From Bacteriovorax stolpii (GTDB lineage Bacteria > Bdellovibrionota > Bacteriovoracia > Bacteriovoracales > Bacteriovoracaceae), in the NCBI GenBank assembly GCA_945890905.1, contig CAMDDI010000084.1, positions 1 to 12,650 on the forward strand: a stretch of 12,650 nucleotides of DNA, given 5' to 3'. The notes beneath the pieces are model-generated. The model searched no databases. It was not told the DNA's origin and saw nothing but the letters and a program-made list of their open reading frames with translations. Made by a program: the position numbers and the translations under genes. Positions 1 to 7,671 of the stretch are shown piece after piece. Each line of letters starts with the position of its first letter. Position 1 is the stretch's first letter.

Positions 1-2486
1 CTCTTACCATCACTGGAACTGGTTTCATTGCAGGAGCCACGGTTGATATCGGTGGTGGTGCTTGTGCTGTGACGACCGTAACTTCAACTTCAATTACCTG
101 TACTGCTGCTCCTCACGCTGCTGGTGCAGAAATCATGACAGTCACTAACGTAGACGGTCAAACAGGAACTAAAACTCCTGGGTACACTTATCTTGATGCT
201 CCTACTGTAACTTCTATCGCTCCGATTGGTGGATCTCTTGCAGGCGGCACGACTGTGACGTTAACTGGTACTCAGTTTTTTGCTGGTGCTACAGTTTCAG
301 TTGGTGGAAATCCATGTACGAGTCCAACCGTTTTAAATGCGACGAGCATGACTTGTATTACAGCTGCTCACGCTGCCGGAGCTGTGTCGGCCACTGTGAC
401 CAATATCGATGCCCAAACTGGAACTGGTGGAACTTTTACTTATCAAAATGGTCCTCAGGTTTTTAGCTCCACTCCGACATTCGGCCCTATTGGTGGCGGT
501 ACCGATATTACGATCACTGGTGCGGGGTTTGTAACAGGTGCCACGATTAATATTGGTTCTAATCCATGTACGTTAGTCACTTTTGTAGGTGCTACAACTT
601 ATACTTGTCGCACACCCCTTTCAGTGACTTCAGGGCCTAAAACAATTACCGTGATTCATCCCGATACTCAGAGTGCCACTCTTGCCACTGGATTTATTTA
701 TCTTCTTGCTCCCACTGTTACAACTGTATCTCCTAGTACGGGAGCTCTTGCTGGTGGTGCTACCATTACTCTCACGGGTACGGGATTCTTCGTTGGTGCC
801 ACAGTTACAGTTGGTGGACTTGCTTGTACATCTCCTACTGTGATTAGTTCAACCAGCATGACCTGTGTTGTTCCTACTTCTACATCAGGTGCTAAAGCAG
901 TTGTTGTCACCAATACTGATACTCAAACAGGAACTCTTGGAAGCGGATACACTTATCAAGGTCCTCCAACTATTACGAGTGTGAGTCCAAGTGCTGGTGC
1001 TATTGCGGGTGGAACAGTGATTACTGTGACCGGTACAAATTTTGTCACTGGTGCTGTTCTTAGAATGAGTGGAACAACTTGTGCCACGACTTTTGTATCT
1101 TCAGTGAGTCTCACTTGTATTACTCCTGCCAAAGCGGCCGGTGTTTATGATATGACAATCACTAATCCTGACACTCAAGTGGGATCAATCAGTGGTGTCT
1201 ATACTTATAAAGCAGCTCCCACTGTGACCAGTGTCTCTCCTAATATTGGTGCCATCGCCGGTGGAACAACGATTACTATTACTGGCAACAATCTTATTTC
1301 CGGGGCCACGGCCACTGTGGGTGGAACGGCCTGTACTTCTCCTACTGTGACTTCTCTCACTACGATGACTTGTGTGACTCCTGCTAAAGCAGCTGCAAGT
1401 TATCCTATTGTTGTGACAAACTCTGATACTCAGACTGGTTCCATGACCAATGCTTATACTTACCGAGCAGCCCCAACCATAGCTTCTATTGCCACTACTT
1501 CAGGACCAATTGCCGGAGGAACTTCGATTGTTCTCACTGGTACTGGCTTTGTCACAGGTGCAGTGATCAGTATTGGTGGAACTAATTGTACGACTTCAAC
1601 ATTTACCAGTGCCACTTCTATGACCTGCGTCTCCCCTGCTAAAGCAGCAGGAGTCTATGCTATCACTGTCACCAATTCTGATGGCCAACCAGGAACACTG
1701 GGCGCTGTCTTCACTTATCGTGGAGCACCTACAGTGACTTCTATTTCTCCTGCTCTAGGTCCGCTTACTGGAGGAACAGCACTCACCATTACAGGGACTG
1801 GATTCTATGGTTCACCCACTGTAACCATTAGCGGAACAACATGCGCGAGCGTCACAGTTGTAACTTCTACCTCGATCACTTGTACTACCGTGGCCAAAGC
1901 CGCTGGTACTTATACTCTTTCAGTGACTAATCCAGATACTCAAGTAGGAAATCTTCTTTCAGCATTCACATATAGGGCCCCTCCAACCATCAGCAGCGTC
2001 TCGCCAAATAGTGGTGATGTTTTGGGTGGAACAAATATCACCATTACTGGAACTGGATTTATTGCAGCTCCCACTGTGACAGTTGGCGGAGTGGCCTGTA
2101 CGGTGATAAGTGTGAGTGCCACTTCAGTGATTTGTACCACTGGTGCTAATGCTGCGGGAGTTGCAACTGCAATTCTCACCAATACTGATGGACAGGCCGG
2201 AGTTTTGGCCTCTGCATATACTTATAGAGCTGCGCCAACTTTTTTGAGTGTCTCTCCAGTTTCTGGTCTTCAGGCCGGTGGGACAGCTATAACAATTACT
2301 GGTACCGGTTTCTACACAGGGGCCACTGTGAGTATTGATGGTTCGGCGTGTATCTCTCCTACAGTGGTCTCAAGTACCAGCATTACTTGTACCACTCCCT
2401 CTCACGCAGGTGGAGCTGTTGCCATCACAGTCACCAATGCAGATACTCAAGCTGCCGTGTCAGGAGCTGTCTATACTTACACCTCT
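1..2486 (+). repeat. Tandem 255/252-bp repeats encoding TIG domains
   Basis: Ten in-frame units lie head to tail: 1-197 (partial), 198-452, 453-707, 708-962, 963-1214, 1215-1469, 1470-1724, 1725-1979, 1980-2231 and 2232-2486. Seven complete units are exactly 255 bases and two (from 963 and from 1980) are 252. The shorter units lose one codon between the paired cysteines (C-x11-C rather than C-x12-C). The copies are clearly related in protein but diverged at DNA level, with only short shared words such as those around the GGAACTGG core, so this looks like old duplication, not recent expansion. Units 4-7 share an extra motif, PAKAAG or a close variant, after the second cysteine, which suggests they are more closely related to each other. 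Confidence 0.9.
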
Positions 2487-2831
2487 ATCCCTGTGCTCGC
2501 TTTTCAAACAGGAACTGTAAGTCCTAATCCTCCGAACCCAGATAGTTACGGAAGCACTTCAACCAACATTACCCACACCTACACGGTGAAAAATATTGGA
2601 GAAGGAAATTCTTCATCCTTAAGCGTATCTTTGTCAGGTGGGAATACTGCTGCATGGTTAATCGGAACGGATAATTGTACCGGAAACATTATTGGGGCCG
2701 GAGCATCTTGTACTATTCAATATACTTTCCTCGGGGCCTTCTTAACCACAGGCTCTTACTCAACTCTTATTTCTGTTTCAGCGACTTCTGGTGGATCCAC
2801 AACTAATACCATTACAGGATCAGTCCCATGA
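1..2831 (+). CDS. Large secreted/surface protein of tandem IPT/TIG repeats, 5' end outside window
   Basis: The reading frame is open from base 3 and ends at TGA 2829-2831, so the true start lies upstream; the first in-window start-like codon (GTG at 69) falls inside a repeat and is not the start. The visible part holds one partial and nine complete IPT/TIG (immunoglobulin-like, plexin/transcription-factor) repeats of 84-85 residues. Each opens like APTVTSVSP, continues with AGGT.ITITGTGF.GA.V.VGG and closes with a VTN.D.Q.G and YTY motif. All ten copies keep two cysteines spaced C-x11/12-C, suggesting one disulfide per domain and therefore an extracytoplasmic location. The last ~114 residues (2487-2828) are a different beta-rich domain with a C-x10-C motif, resembling the Ig-like 'choice-of-anchor D'/HYDIN-type domains. 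No C-terminal membrane anchor is visible. The likely role is adhesin or surface stalk; this is inferred from architecture only. It is translationally coupled to the next gene. Confidence 0.9.
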   Translation, partial: LTITGTGFIAGATVDIGGGACAVTTVTSTSITCTAAPHAAGAEIMTVTNVDGQTGTKTPGYTYLDAPTVTSIAPIGGSLAGGTTVTLTGTQFFAGATVSVGGNPCTSPTVLNATSMTCITAAHAAGAVSATVTNIDAQTGTGGTFTYQNGPQVFSSTPTFGPIGGGTDITITGAGFVTGATINIGSNPCTLVTFVGATTYTCRTPLSVTSGPKTITVIHPDTQSATLATGFIYLLAPTVTTVSPSTGALAGGATITLTGTGFFVGATVTVGGLACTSPTVISSTSMTCVVPTSTSGAKAVVVTNTDTQTGTLGSGYTYQGPPTITSVSPSAGAIAGGTVITVTGTNFVTGAVLRMSGTTCATTFVSSVSLTCITPAKAAGVYDMTITNPDTQVGSISGVYTYKAAPTVTSVSPNIGAIAGGTTITITGNNLISGATATVGGTACTSPTVTSLTTMTCVTPAKAAASYPIVVTNSDTQTGSMTNAYTYRAAPTIASIATTSGPIAGGTSIVLTGTGFVTGAVISIGGTNCTTSTFTSATSMTCVSPAKAAGVYAITVTNSDGQPGTLGAVFTYRGAPTVTSISPALGPLTGGTALTITGTGFYGSPTVTISGTTCASVTVVTSTSITCTTVAKAAGTYTLSVTNPDTQVGNLLSAFTYRAPPTISSVSPNSGDVLGGTNITITGTGFIAAPTVTVGGVACTVISVSATSVICTTGANAAGVATAILTNTDGQAGVLASAYTYRAAPTFLSVSPVSGLQAGGTAITITGTGFYTGATVSIDGSACISPTVVSSTSITCTTPSHAGGAVAITVTNADTQAAVSGAVYTYTSIPVLAFQTGTVSPNPPNPDSYGSTSTNITHTYTVKNIGEGNSSSLSVSLSGGNTAAWLIGTDNCTGNIIGAGASCTIQYTFLGAFLTTGSYSTLISVSATSGGSTTNTITGSVP

Positions 2832-3652
2832 AAATTCTGCTTTATGCTCTCACTTTTTCACTTCTCTCAGCTCAAGTTTTGGCCAATGAGGCGCAACTAG
2901 AACAGTGTGAAAAAGAAGGACGCAATTTTGGTAACGGCCAAGGCAGAGATTATCTTCCTTTTGAATGCTTCAATCTTTTTTTGAGTGCAGCAAATCCTGC
3001 GGCCATCAAAAAATCCAATGGTGGAAAATTCTCCGCCTATGGATATCGCAATATTGTTTTCATCAAAGATCCAAGTGCCAGGATTGGATTACAAAATATC
3101 ATTGCTGGAAGCTCCACTCTGATCACAGAAGTTGTTGCTCTGGCCATTGATGAAGTCAATAAAGAGATCGCAGTGTTAGATAAATCTGGTGACATTCTTT
3201 TCTTTTCTTCCACGATCACTGGAAACATAGCACCGAAAAGAGTACTCAAGGCCAAAGAACTCGACGGTGCCCATGATCTAGTGATTAATTCTGTTCGTCA
3301 GGAAGTCATTGCTTTGAATAAGCAAAATCATGATTTAGTCGTATTTTCTCGAGAGGCCAACTTCTTTGGTGTCGAAGGTAAAAAGAAACTTGGTCTTATC
3401 CGCAGTGTGGATGGAGTGAATGGAGAATTTTTAAGTATCGATCCACATCATCAAGAACTTTTTATGTTGAATTCATCAGGTGATTCTATTTTGGTATTCA
3501 ATCTTAATTCAAAGTCTCAAAATCCTGTGCGAAAATTGAACTTGCCGGAAAAATCAGTGAAGCGAATTGATTATTCAAGTGAAAGCGATGAAATCAAATT
3601 CATCGGGGCTAAAGGCGAAGTGAGAATTTCACGGATCAAAAAAAATATTTAA
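2828..3652 (+). CDS. Small secreted protein with propeller-like repeats, coupled to the TIG protein
   Basis: This encodes 274 residues with a clear Sec signal peptide: Lys2, a hydrophobic core at about 4-17, and probable cleavage after VLA at 19. A short N-terminal segment holds a cysteine pair (C27, C47). From about residue 100 to 270 there are roughly four repeats of ~45 residues of the form 'hydrophobic-AID...NKEIAVLD..GDILFF', recurring as LVINSVRQEVIALN, LSIDPHHQELFML and RIDYSSESDEIKFI. This resembles NHL/YVTN-type beta-propeller blades, although four blades are few for a closed propeller. The ATG overlaps the upstream stop (ATGA), and an AGGA ribosome binding site at 2816-2819 lies 8 bases before it, which supports this start and coupled translation. 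The function is unknown. Being co-made with a surface TIG protein suggests a periplasmic or surface partner. The family is not firmly recognised. Confidence 0.8.
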   Translation: MKILLYALTFSLLSAQVLANEAQLEQCEKEGRNFGNGQGRDYLPFECFNLFLSAANPAAIKKSNGGKFSAYGYRNIVFIKDPSARIGLQNIIAGSSTLITEVVALAIDEVNKEIAVLDKSGDILFFSSTITGNIAPKRVLKAKELDGAHDLVINSVRQEVIALNKQNHDLVVFSREANFFGVEGKKKLGLIRSVDGVNGEFLSIDPHHQELFMLNSSGDSILVFNLNSKSQNPVRKLNLPEKSVKRIDYSSESDEIKFIGAKGEVRISRIKKNI

Positions 3653-3746
3653 TTTACCTCTGAATTGATCCGCTAGATGGGGCAGCCTGACCTGACTGCG
3701 CTCTTCTGGAATCATCACGACGTGTAGGATGATCAATGCTTAAACT
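3653..3746. other. Convergent intergenic gap
   Basis: This 94-base gap separates two converging genes. No strong terminator with a T-run is visible; the best inverted repeat is a weak 6-bp one (ATCATC/GATGAT, about 3712-3734). On the minus strand, the frame of the oxidoreductase gene stays open for 30 codons after its TAA (3747-3749) and stops at 3654-3656, giving an Arg/Ser/Gln-rich peptide. This can easily occur by chance and I do not call a gene from it. Confidence 0.4.
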
Positions 3747-4802
3747 TTAGTGCGCAAAGGGATAGTCGGTATAGCCTTTGGCCCCGGAAGCATAAAATGT
3801 TGTATTGTCTGGAGTATTGAGGGGTAAGTTTTCTAACAAGCGCTTTGGTAAATCTGGATTGGCCAGAAAAGGCACACCAAAGGCCACCGCATCTGCGTCC
3901 CCTGCTTCAATTATGGCATTGGCCGTGACAGCGTTGAATTTTTCATTCGCAATATAAACACCACCAAAAGCTTTTTTAAGTTTTGGCCCTAAACTATCTG
4001 GCCCCTGATATTCTCGGGCACAGATGAAAGCAATTTTTCTTTTTCCAAGGGCCTCTGCCACGTAAGTAAAAGTCTGCTCACGGTGAGAGTCTCCCATATC
4101 ATGAGCGTCCCCACGAGGAGCTAAATGCATGCCCACTCTACCTGCTCCCCAGACACTAATCACAGCATCGGTGACTTCAAGCATGAGGCGCGCGCGGTTC
4201 TCCAATGTGCCACCATATTGATCTGTCCTATGGTTTGATCCATCTTGCAGAAATTGATCCAGCAAATATCCATTTGCTCCGTGTATTTCAACTCCATCAA
4301 AGCCCGCACGTTTAGCGTTCTGAGCACCTTTGCGGTATGCTTCCACAATTTCAGAAATTTCAGACAGGGTGAGAGCGCGGGGAGTTTCATACTCTTTCAT
4401 GGGACGCACTAAACTCACATGGCCTTTGGGCCTAATAGCACTCGGGGCGACTGGTGATTGACCATTTAGAAAAACAGGATCAGAAATTCTTCCCACATGC
4501 CACAATTGCATAAGAATCAGTCCACCTTGAGCGTGAACACTCTTTGTCACAAGCTTCCAGCCTTCCACTTGCTCTTCAGACCAAATGCCGGGAGTGTTAG
4601 CATACCCCACACCCATAGGAGTGATACTCGTGGCTTCTGTGATCATCATTCCCGCAGATACTCTCTGAGAATAATATTCGGCCATCAAGGCATTAGGAAT
4701 TCTTCTTTCATCTTCAGTGCGAGCGCGAGTGAGTGGAGCAAAAATAATACGATTAGGAAGAGTGAGATCCCCCACTCTTAAAGGTTTATTTAATTGAGAC
4801 AT
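3747..4802 (-). CDS. Old Yellow Enzyme family NADH:flavin oxidoreductase / alkene reductase (NemA-like)
   Basis: This encodes 351 residues, the normal length for single-domain FMN-dependent Old Yellow Enzymes, which use NAD(P)H to reduce activated C=C bonds or nitro/nitrate-ester compounds in the cytoplasm. Family signatures appear in order: LPNRIIFAPLTRAR (15-28), QLWHVGR (99-105), the substrate-binding pair H174/N177 in EIHGANGYLLDQF, then DQYGGTLENRARL (194-206), and FMN phosphate-binding segments GGVYIANEKF (280-289) and AFGVPFLANPDLPKRL. The motif RVGMHLAPRGDAHDMGD (222-238) has His where many family members have Arg; I believe this is typical of its subfamily, not a defect. The start ATG lies inside the end of lgt (17-base overlap), preceded by AGG about 6 bases upstream, so it is probably translated from the lgt transcript. 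The physiological substrate cannot be read from sequence. Confidence 0.93.
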   Translation of the reverse strand: MSQLNKPLRVGDLTLPNRIIFAPLTRARTEDERRIPNALMAEYYSQRVSAGMMITEATSITPMGVGYANTPGIWSEEQVEGWKLVTKSVHAQGGLILMQLWHVGRISDPVFLNGQSPVAPSAIRPKGHVSLVRPMKEYETPRALTLSEISEIVEAYRKGAQNAKRAGFDGVEIHGANGYLLDQFLQDGSNHRTDQYGGTLENRARLMLEVTDAVISVWGAGRVGMHLAPRGDAHDMGDSHREQTFTYVAEALGKRKIAFICAREYQGPDSLGPKLKKAFGGVYIANEKFNAVTANAIIEAGDADAVAFGVPFLANPDLPKRLLENLPLNTPDNTTFYASGAKGYTDYPFAH

Positions 4803-5580
4803 GTTTTACCTGCGCGCGTTTTCTGATGTAAAAAAACAAGGCCACTCCAAAGAGAGCGAAGGCCAAGCTCAGAAGTTGGCCCATATTGAAATTTGCCGAG
4901 TCAGTTAAGGTCGACTGCTCATCTTTTGTAAATTCGATTAAGTAGCGGAAAACAAAACTCAGTACAATGGCCACGCAAAGAATAGAGCCTTTGATCATTT
5001 GATCAAACTTGTAACGAAGCAGACTGTGCAAAATAAAAGCGATGGTGAAGTATCCAGCGGATTCATAGAGCTGGGAAGGATGACGTGGGAAGAGATCAAC
5101 ATTTTCAAACACAAAGGCCCAAGGAACATCGGTAACTTTTCCATAAATCTCTGAGTTCATAAGATTTCCCAAACGAATGAGTCCTCCCACAAATAAACAA
5201 GGGCCAGCCAGAACATCCATTAACCAGAAAAAATCAATGTCTCTATGTTTTCTTAAAAACAGAGCAGCAGCAATAATCACACCCATGTATCCGCCATGAC
5301 TGGCCAGACCACCTTGCCACACCATCAAGACTTCAAGGGGATGCTGTAAATAGTATTGAGGATCATAAAAAACACAGTGAACTAGACGGGAGCCCACGAT
5401 GGTACCAATGATGAGATACGAAGTTAGGTTTGAGACGATTTCAGGATCTTTTTTATATTTAACAAATACTTTCTTTACGTAAAGATCCCCCAACATAAAT
5501 CCCACTACGAACATGAGACTGTACCAACGAAGAGAGAATGAACCGACACTAAAGATAATTGGGTCTGCGTTCCATGTCAT
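4786..5580 (-). CDS. lgt: Prolipoprotein diacylglyceryl transferase Lgt
   Basis: Lgt is the inner-membrane enzyme that transfers diacylglycerol from phosphatidylglycerol to the lipobox cysteine of prolipoproteins, the first step of lipoprotein maturation. The 264 residues include about seven hydrophobic segments. Diagnostic motifs are present: WQGGLASHGGYMG (88-100, with H95 matching E. coli H103), the Lgt signature GGLIRLGNLMNSEIYG (132-147, with R136, N139 and E144), PRHPSQLYES (165-174), and FRYLIEF (211-217, with R212 and E216 matching E. coli R239/E243). All expected catalytic positions are intact. The ATG is preceded by a good ribosome binding site, GAGGAC at 5586-5591 with 5-base spacing. 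It is the first gene of a two-gene overlapping operon with the oxidoreductase gene and is divergent from the lytic-enzyme gene. Confidence 0.97.
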   Translation of the reverse strand: MTWNADPIIFSVGSFSLRWYSLMFVVGFMLGDLYVKKVFVKYKKDPEIVSNLTSYLIIGTIVGSRLVHCVFYDPQYYLQHPLEVLMVWQGGLASHGGYMGVIIAAALFLRKHRDIDFFWLMDVLAGPCLFVGGLIRLGNLMNSEIYGKVTDVPWAFVFENVDLFPRHPSQLYESAGYFTIAFILHSLLRYKFDQMIKGSILCVAIVLSFVFRYLIEFTKDEQSTLTDSANFNMGQLLSLAFALFGVALFFYIRKRAQVKHVSIK

Positions 5581-5695
5581 AATTTGTCCTCAATTAAAGA
5601 TGCTTCAAAATATAGCCCAAATGTTAGAGTTTGAAAGTGATAAACCTATAAAAGACTTGTCGAGTCATAAAACTCAATGGTAGAAATTAACCCAT
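5581..5695. promoter_or_regulatory. Divergent promoter region between lgt and the transglycosylase-like gene
   Basis: These 115 bases must carry promoters for both directions. For lgt (minus strand) a TATATT -10-like hexamer lies at 5609-5614, with a poor -35 match (CTTTCA, 5632-5637) 17 bases upstream. For the plus-strand gene TATAAA at 5647-5652 is a possible -10, but no matching -35 is visible. Two small overlapping inverted repeats sit at about 5654-5676 (GACT-TGTCG-AGTC and GAGT-CATAAA-ACTC), which could be an operator or chance. The plus-strand gene has no good ribosome binding site before its ATG. Confidence 0.35.
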
Positions 5696-7000
5696 ATGAA
5701 AAATACCAAACTCGTCCTCATTTCTGCACTTCTTCTCACCTCCTTCAACGCTTTGAGTGGTTGGGAAAATCCTGCAGTTTTATGCCCTGAAGAAAGTCTG
5801 CCTAAAGGGGTGACCTGCTTAAATCTAGAAAATGTTAAGAATCCATTCGTTGATTTTCCATTAGGTATGAGCGAAGAAGAAAAAAAACGCTGGAATACCG
5901 AGTGGTCAAAGGATTTAATTCTTTGCCGAAGTACTGAAGCTCTTCGCAGGGAAGAGATGTATCCAGGAAGTTTCACCCCTCTTCAAATTCAACTCTCATG
6001 GATGACTGTGGATGGTGGTAAAAAAACCACCGAAAAACTACAGGCAATTCTTAATTCTTCACAGAAACTCCAAATTCCTCCCCAAGTTCTGGTCGGAGCT
6101 CTTATTCAAGAGTCTCTTATGGCCACATTGGGTATTGCTGAAGATGGAGGAAATTTTTCCTGCGGTATGGCCCAGCTCAATATTCAAGAATGGTGTGAGT
6201 CGCTCAAAACCCTCAGCTTGAGTGATAGAGAGCGTTTAGGCTGGCCACAAATCGCATGTGCCCAACTTAACTCTTCACTGATGTCACCTTTTTATGAAAT
6301 TGCTGTTGGACGCCTTCAAGGTCGACCTGAATATCGCCTCACTTCGACGGATTTTTCTGGGATAACACTGAATGAAATTCTCCCTCAATGGCCAGCTGAC
6401 ACAGCTGCGAATCAAGCATTGAAGTTTAAGGCCGTAAACTCTTTTATTAATAACTGCCAGGATGTGAATTTAGGAATTAGTTTCAAAGCTCAAACATTAA
6501 AGCGCCTCTTTTCCCAATTTGTTCCGGCCCCTTTGAGAAATGCTGAAACTTATTCTCCAGGACAAACTTTCTCCCGCCGTTGCCAAACAAGTTATTCCAC
6601 AAAGTATTATCCACTTCACACCGGATGGCTTCTAGCTGTGGCCATGTATAACGCTGGTCCTGCTCAGTCAAAACTTCTTGAACACTACTTCAGAATAAAT
6701 CCTAGTGAGTATCCTGCATTAAATCCGTTGGATCTCATTGAAGCTTTGCACTGGGGTGGGGTCGTAAAAGAAGGAACTCGAAGAGTATACTTTGAAGATT
6801 TCTCAGGAAAAAGTTATTCTCAATCTTGGTATAAAAGCTGTGTGGTTCAACGGCATGTAGCGCGGGTCATTCAAAAGGTCTCTCAACCTGGAAATACTCT
6901 GGCGCGCTCTCTGGAACAAGTGGCCTGCGCCCAAGCAGTTCCTCACTACCGTCAGATTTCAAGTGGTGTAAAAACACAACTTCATTCTCTAAAAGAATAA
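5696..7000 (+). CDS. Secreted lysozyme-fold protein, probable lytic transglycosylase (SLT-like)
   Basis: This encodes 434 residues beginning with a signal peptide (MKNTK, hydrophobic 6-16, likely cleavage near residue 21), which supports the ATG at 5696 despite its weak ribosome binding site. The core resembles the SLT/GEWL lysozyme-like fold. LVGALIQESL (132-141) carries the candidate catalytic Glu139; GMAQLN (157-162) matches the GLMQ motif, 18 residues after the Glu; and LAVAMYNAGP (313-322) matches the AYNAGPG motif. Such enzymes cleave peptidoglycan glycan strands in the periplasm. GMAQ and YNAG are about 158 residues apart, much more than in standard SLT domains, so an extra subdomain is inserted. 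Ten cysteines after the signal peptide (30, 41, 77, 156, 167, 188, 254, 296, 382, 411) suggest disulfides. It is not a textbook SLT, so activity is likely but not certain. It is monocistronic. Confidence 0.78.
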   Translation: MKNTKLVLISALLLTSFNALSGWENPAVLCPEESLPKGVTCLNLENVKNPFVDFPLGMSEEEKKRWNTEWSKDLILCRSTEALRREEMYPGSFTPLQIQLSWMTVDGGKKTTEKLQAILNSSQKLQIPPQVLVGALIQESLMATLGIAEDGGNFSCGMAQLNIQEWCESLKTLSLSDRERLGWPQIACAQLNSSLMSPFYEIAVGRLQGRPEYRLTSTDFSGITLNEILPQWPADTAANQALKFKAVNSFINNCQDVNLGISFKAQTLKRLFSQFVPAPLRNAETYSPGQTFSRRCQTSYSTKYYPLHTGWLLAVAMYNAGPAQSKLLEHYFRINPSEYPALNPLDLIEALHWGGVVKEGTRRVYFEDFSGKSYSQSWYKSCVVQRHVARVIQKVSQPGNTLARSLEQVACAQAVPHYRQISSGVKTQLHSLKE

Positions 7001-7182
7001 CTAACGTTCCCCGAAAAAATGAGAGAGAGATTATTGGGAGCTGTTCCCAGAGCTTTGAGAAGCATTTAAAATTTCTCCAGCTACTCGATTCCTGGCGGGT
7101 GCAACATCCTTCAATTTTTATATTTTCAGCAAAGGCACAACACTGTGCCTATCAACTTTAAGCTGGTCATAGAAAGGTAGTG
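7001..7182. other. Convergent intergenic region, 182 bases
   Basis: This is the longest gene-free stretch. It contains two hairpins: TGGGA-GCTGT-TCCCA at 7035-7049 and a stronger one at 7133-7150 listed separately. On the minus strand a 27-codon open stretch (TTG at 7114 to TAA at 7031) gives a polar Ser/Asn-rich peptide with no clear ribosome binding site. I see no firm gene. Confidence 0.4.
7133..7150. terminator. Candidate hairpin terminator between convergent genes
   Basis: A perfect 7-bp inverted repeat, AGGCACA-ACAC-TGTGCCT, lies 33 bases past the end of the minus-strand DUF4112 gene and 133 bases past the plus-strand gene. On the minus strand it is followed by only TTTGCTG, and on the plus strand by no T-run, so it is not a classic intrinsic terminator. 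Its position favours a role in ending transcription of the DUF4112 operon. Confidence 0.4.
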
Positions 7183-7671
7183 TTAAGCGGATTGCAAAAA
7201 TTGATAAAGTGAAGCAATCACCCAGTAGGAGAAGTAAGCAGAGAGAGAAATAAAACCCACGAGAATAAAACAGATTAAGGTGAGTATCATGCGAGACTGG
7301 CTTCCCAACTCTTGCGAATTTTGGAGATGAGCTTCTAGCAAGGCCATATTCTTATCGTTTGATTTCCACCAAAAATCGAAGAGATTACCAATAAATGGCA
7401 GCATATCGATGAGATTATCAATCATCACGTTTAATCCCATCCTGAGCAATGTGGAGCTAGAACAATTAAAACGTGCGGCCTGAAAAACAAGATATAAAGA
7501 AAAACCTGTGGTGGCGAAATCTCCAACAAAAGGAATGAGTCCAATAATCGCGTCGATGCCGAATTTAAAACCTAGCGGACCTTCAAACTGAGAATCCATC
7601 AGTTTGCTCCAGGCCCGCAGTTGGTTGAGTTTAGATTGCTGTGTTTTCTGATCGTAAATGATGAGGGCCAT
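7183..7671 (-). CDS. DUF4112 family membrane protein
   Basis: These 162 residues match the DUF4112 pattern: LMDSQF (24-29), FGIDAIIGLIPFVGD (37-51), then LLRMGLNVMIDNLIDMLPFIGNLFDFWWKSN (75-105). The two 'G-hydrophobic-IP-hydrophobic-GD/N' segments are half-membrane, internally similar elements characteristic of the family. A third hydrophobic helix spans about 128-155. The family has no established biochemical function. The start overlaps the upstream membrane-protein gene by 41 bases. The ATG at 7671 has AAGAAAGG directly against it, closer than is ideal for a ribosome binding site, so translation may depend on coupling with the upstream gene. An internal Met at 26 is an unlikely start because it would remove the leading residues before the conserved LMDS motif. 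Confidence 0.85.
   Translation of the reverse strand: MALIIYDQKTQQSKLNQLRAWSKLMDSQFEGPLGFKFGIDAIIGLIPFVGDFATTGFSLYLVFQAARFNCSSSTLLRMGLNVMIDNLIDMLPFIGNLFDFWWKSNDKNMALLEAHLQNSQELGSQSRMILTLICFILVGFISLSAYFSYWVIASLYQFLQSA

Noticed and set aside
69..71. GTG at 69 as the start of the TIG gene
   Set aside because: It lies within a repeat, and the same frame upstream to base 3 encodes the preceding part of a TIG domain (LTITGTGF), so the gene starts outside the window.
698..2182. Open frames on the minus strand within the TIG repeats (698-913, 1940-2182)
   Set aside because: They mirror the repeated Val/Thr/Pro-rich coding pattern of the real gene, recur in phase with the repeats, and have no ribosome binding sites or domain content.
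1..2486. Regularly spaced repeats considered as a CRISPR or DNA-level satellite
   Set aside because: The units are 252-255 bases, coding throughout, diverged between copies and conserved at protein level; there are no short identical repeats with unique spacers.
3712..3734. ATCATC...GATGAT inverted repeat as a terminator between the convergent genes
   Set aside because: The stem is only 6 AT-rich pairs with an 11-base loop and no T-run on either side.
4109..4137. His in place of Arg in the oxidoreductase RVGMHLAPRG motif as a broken active site
   Set aside because: The surrounding motif is fully kept, and this His variant is, to my recollection, usual in the NemA-like subfamily; the H174/N177 pair is intact.
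7031..7114. A 27-codon minus-strand open frame (TTG start) between the lytic enzyme and DUF4112 genes
   Set aside because: It has a TTG start without a clear ribosome binding site, is very short, and part of it forms a hairpin; there is not enough to call a gene.
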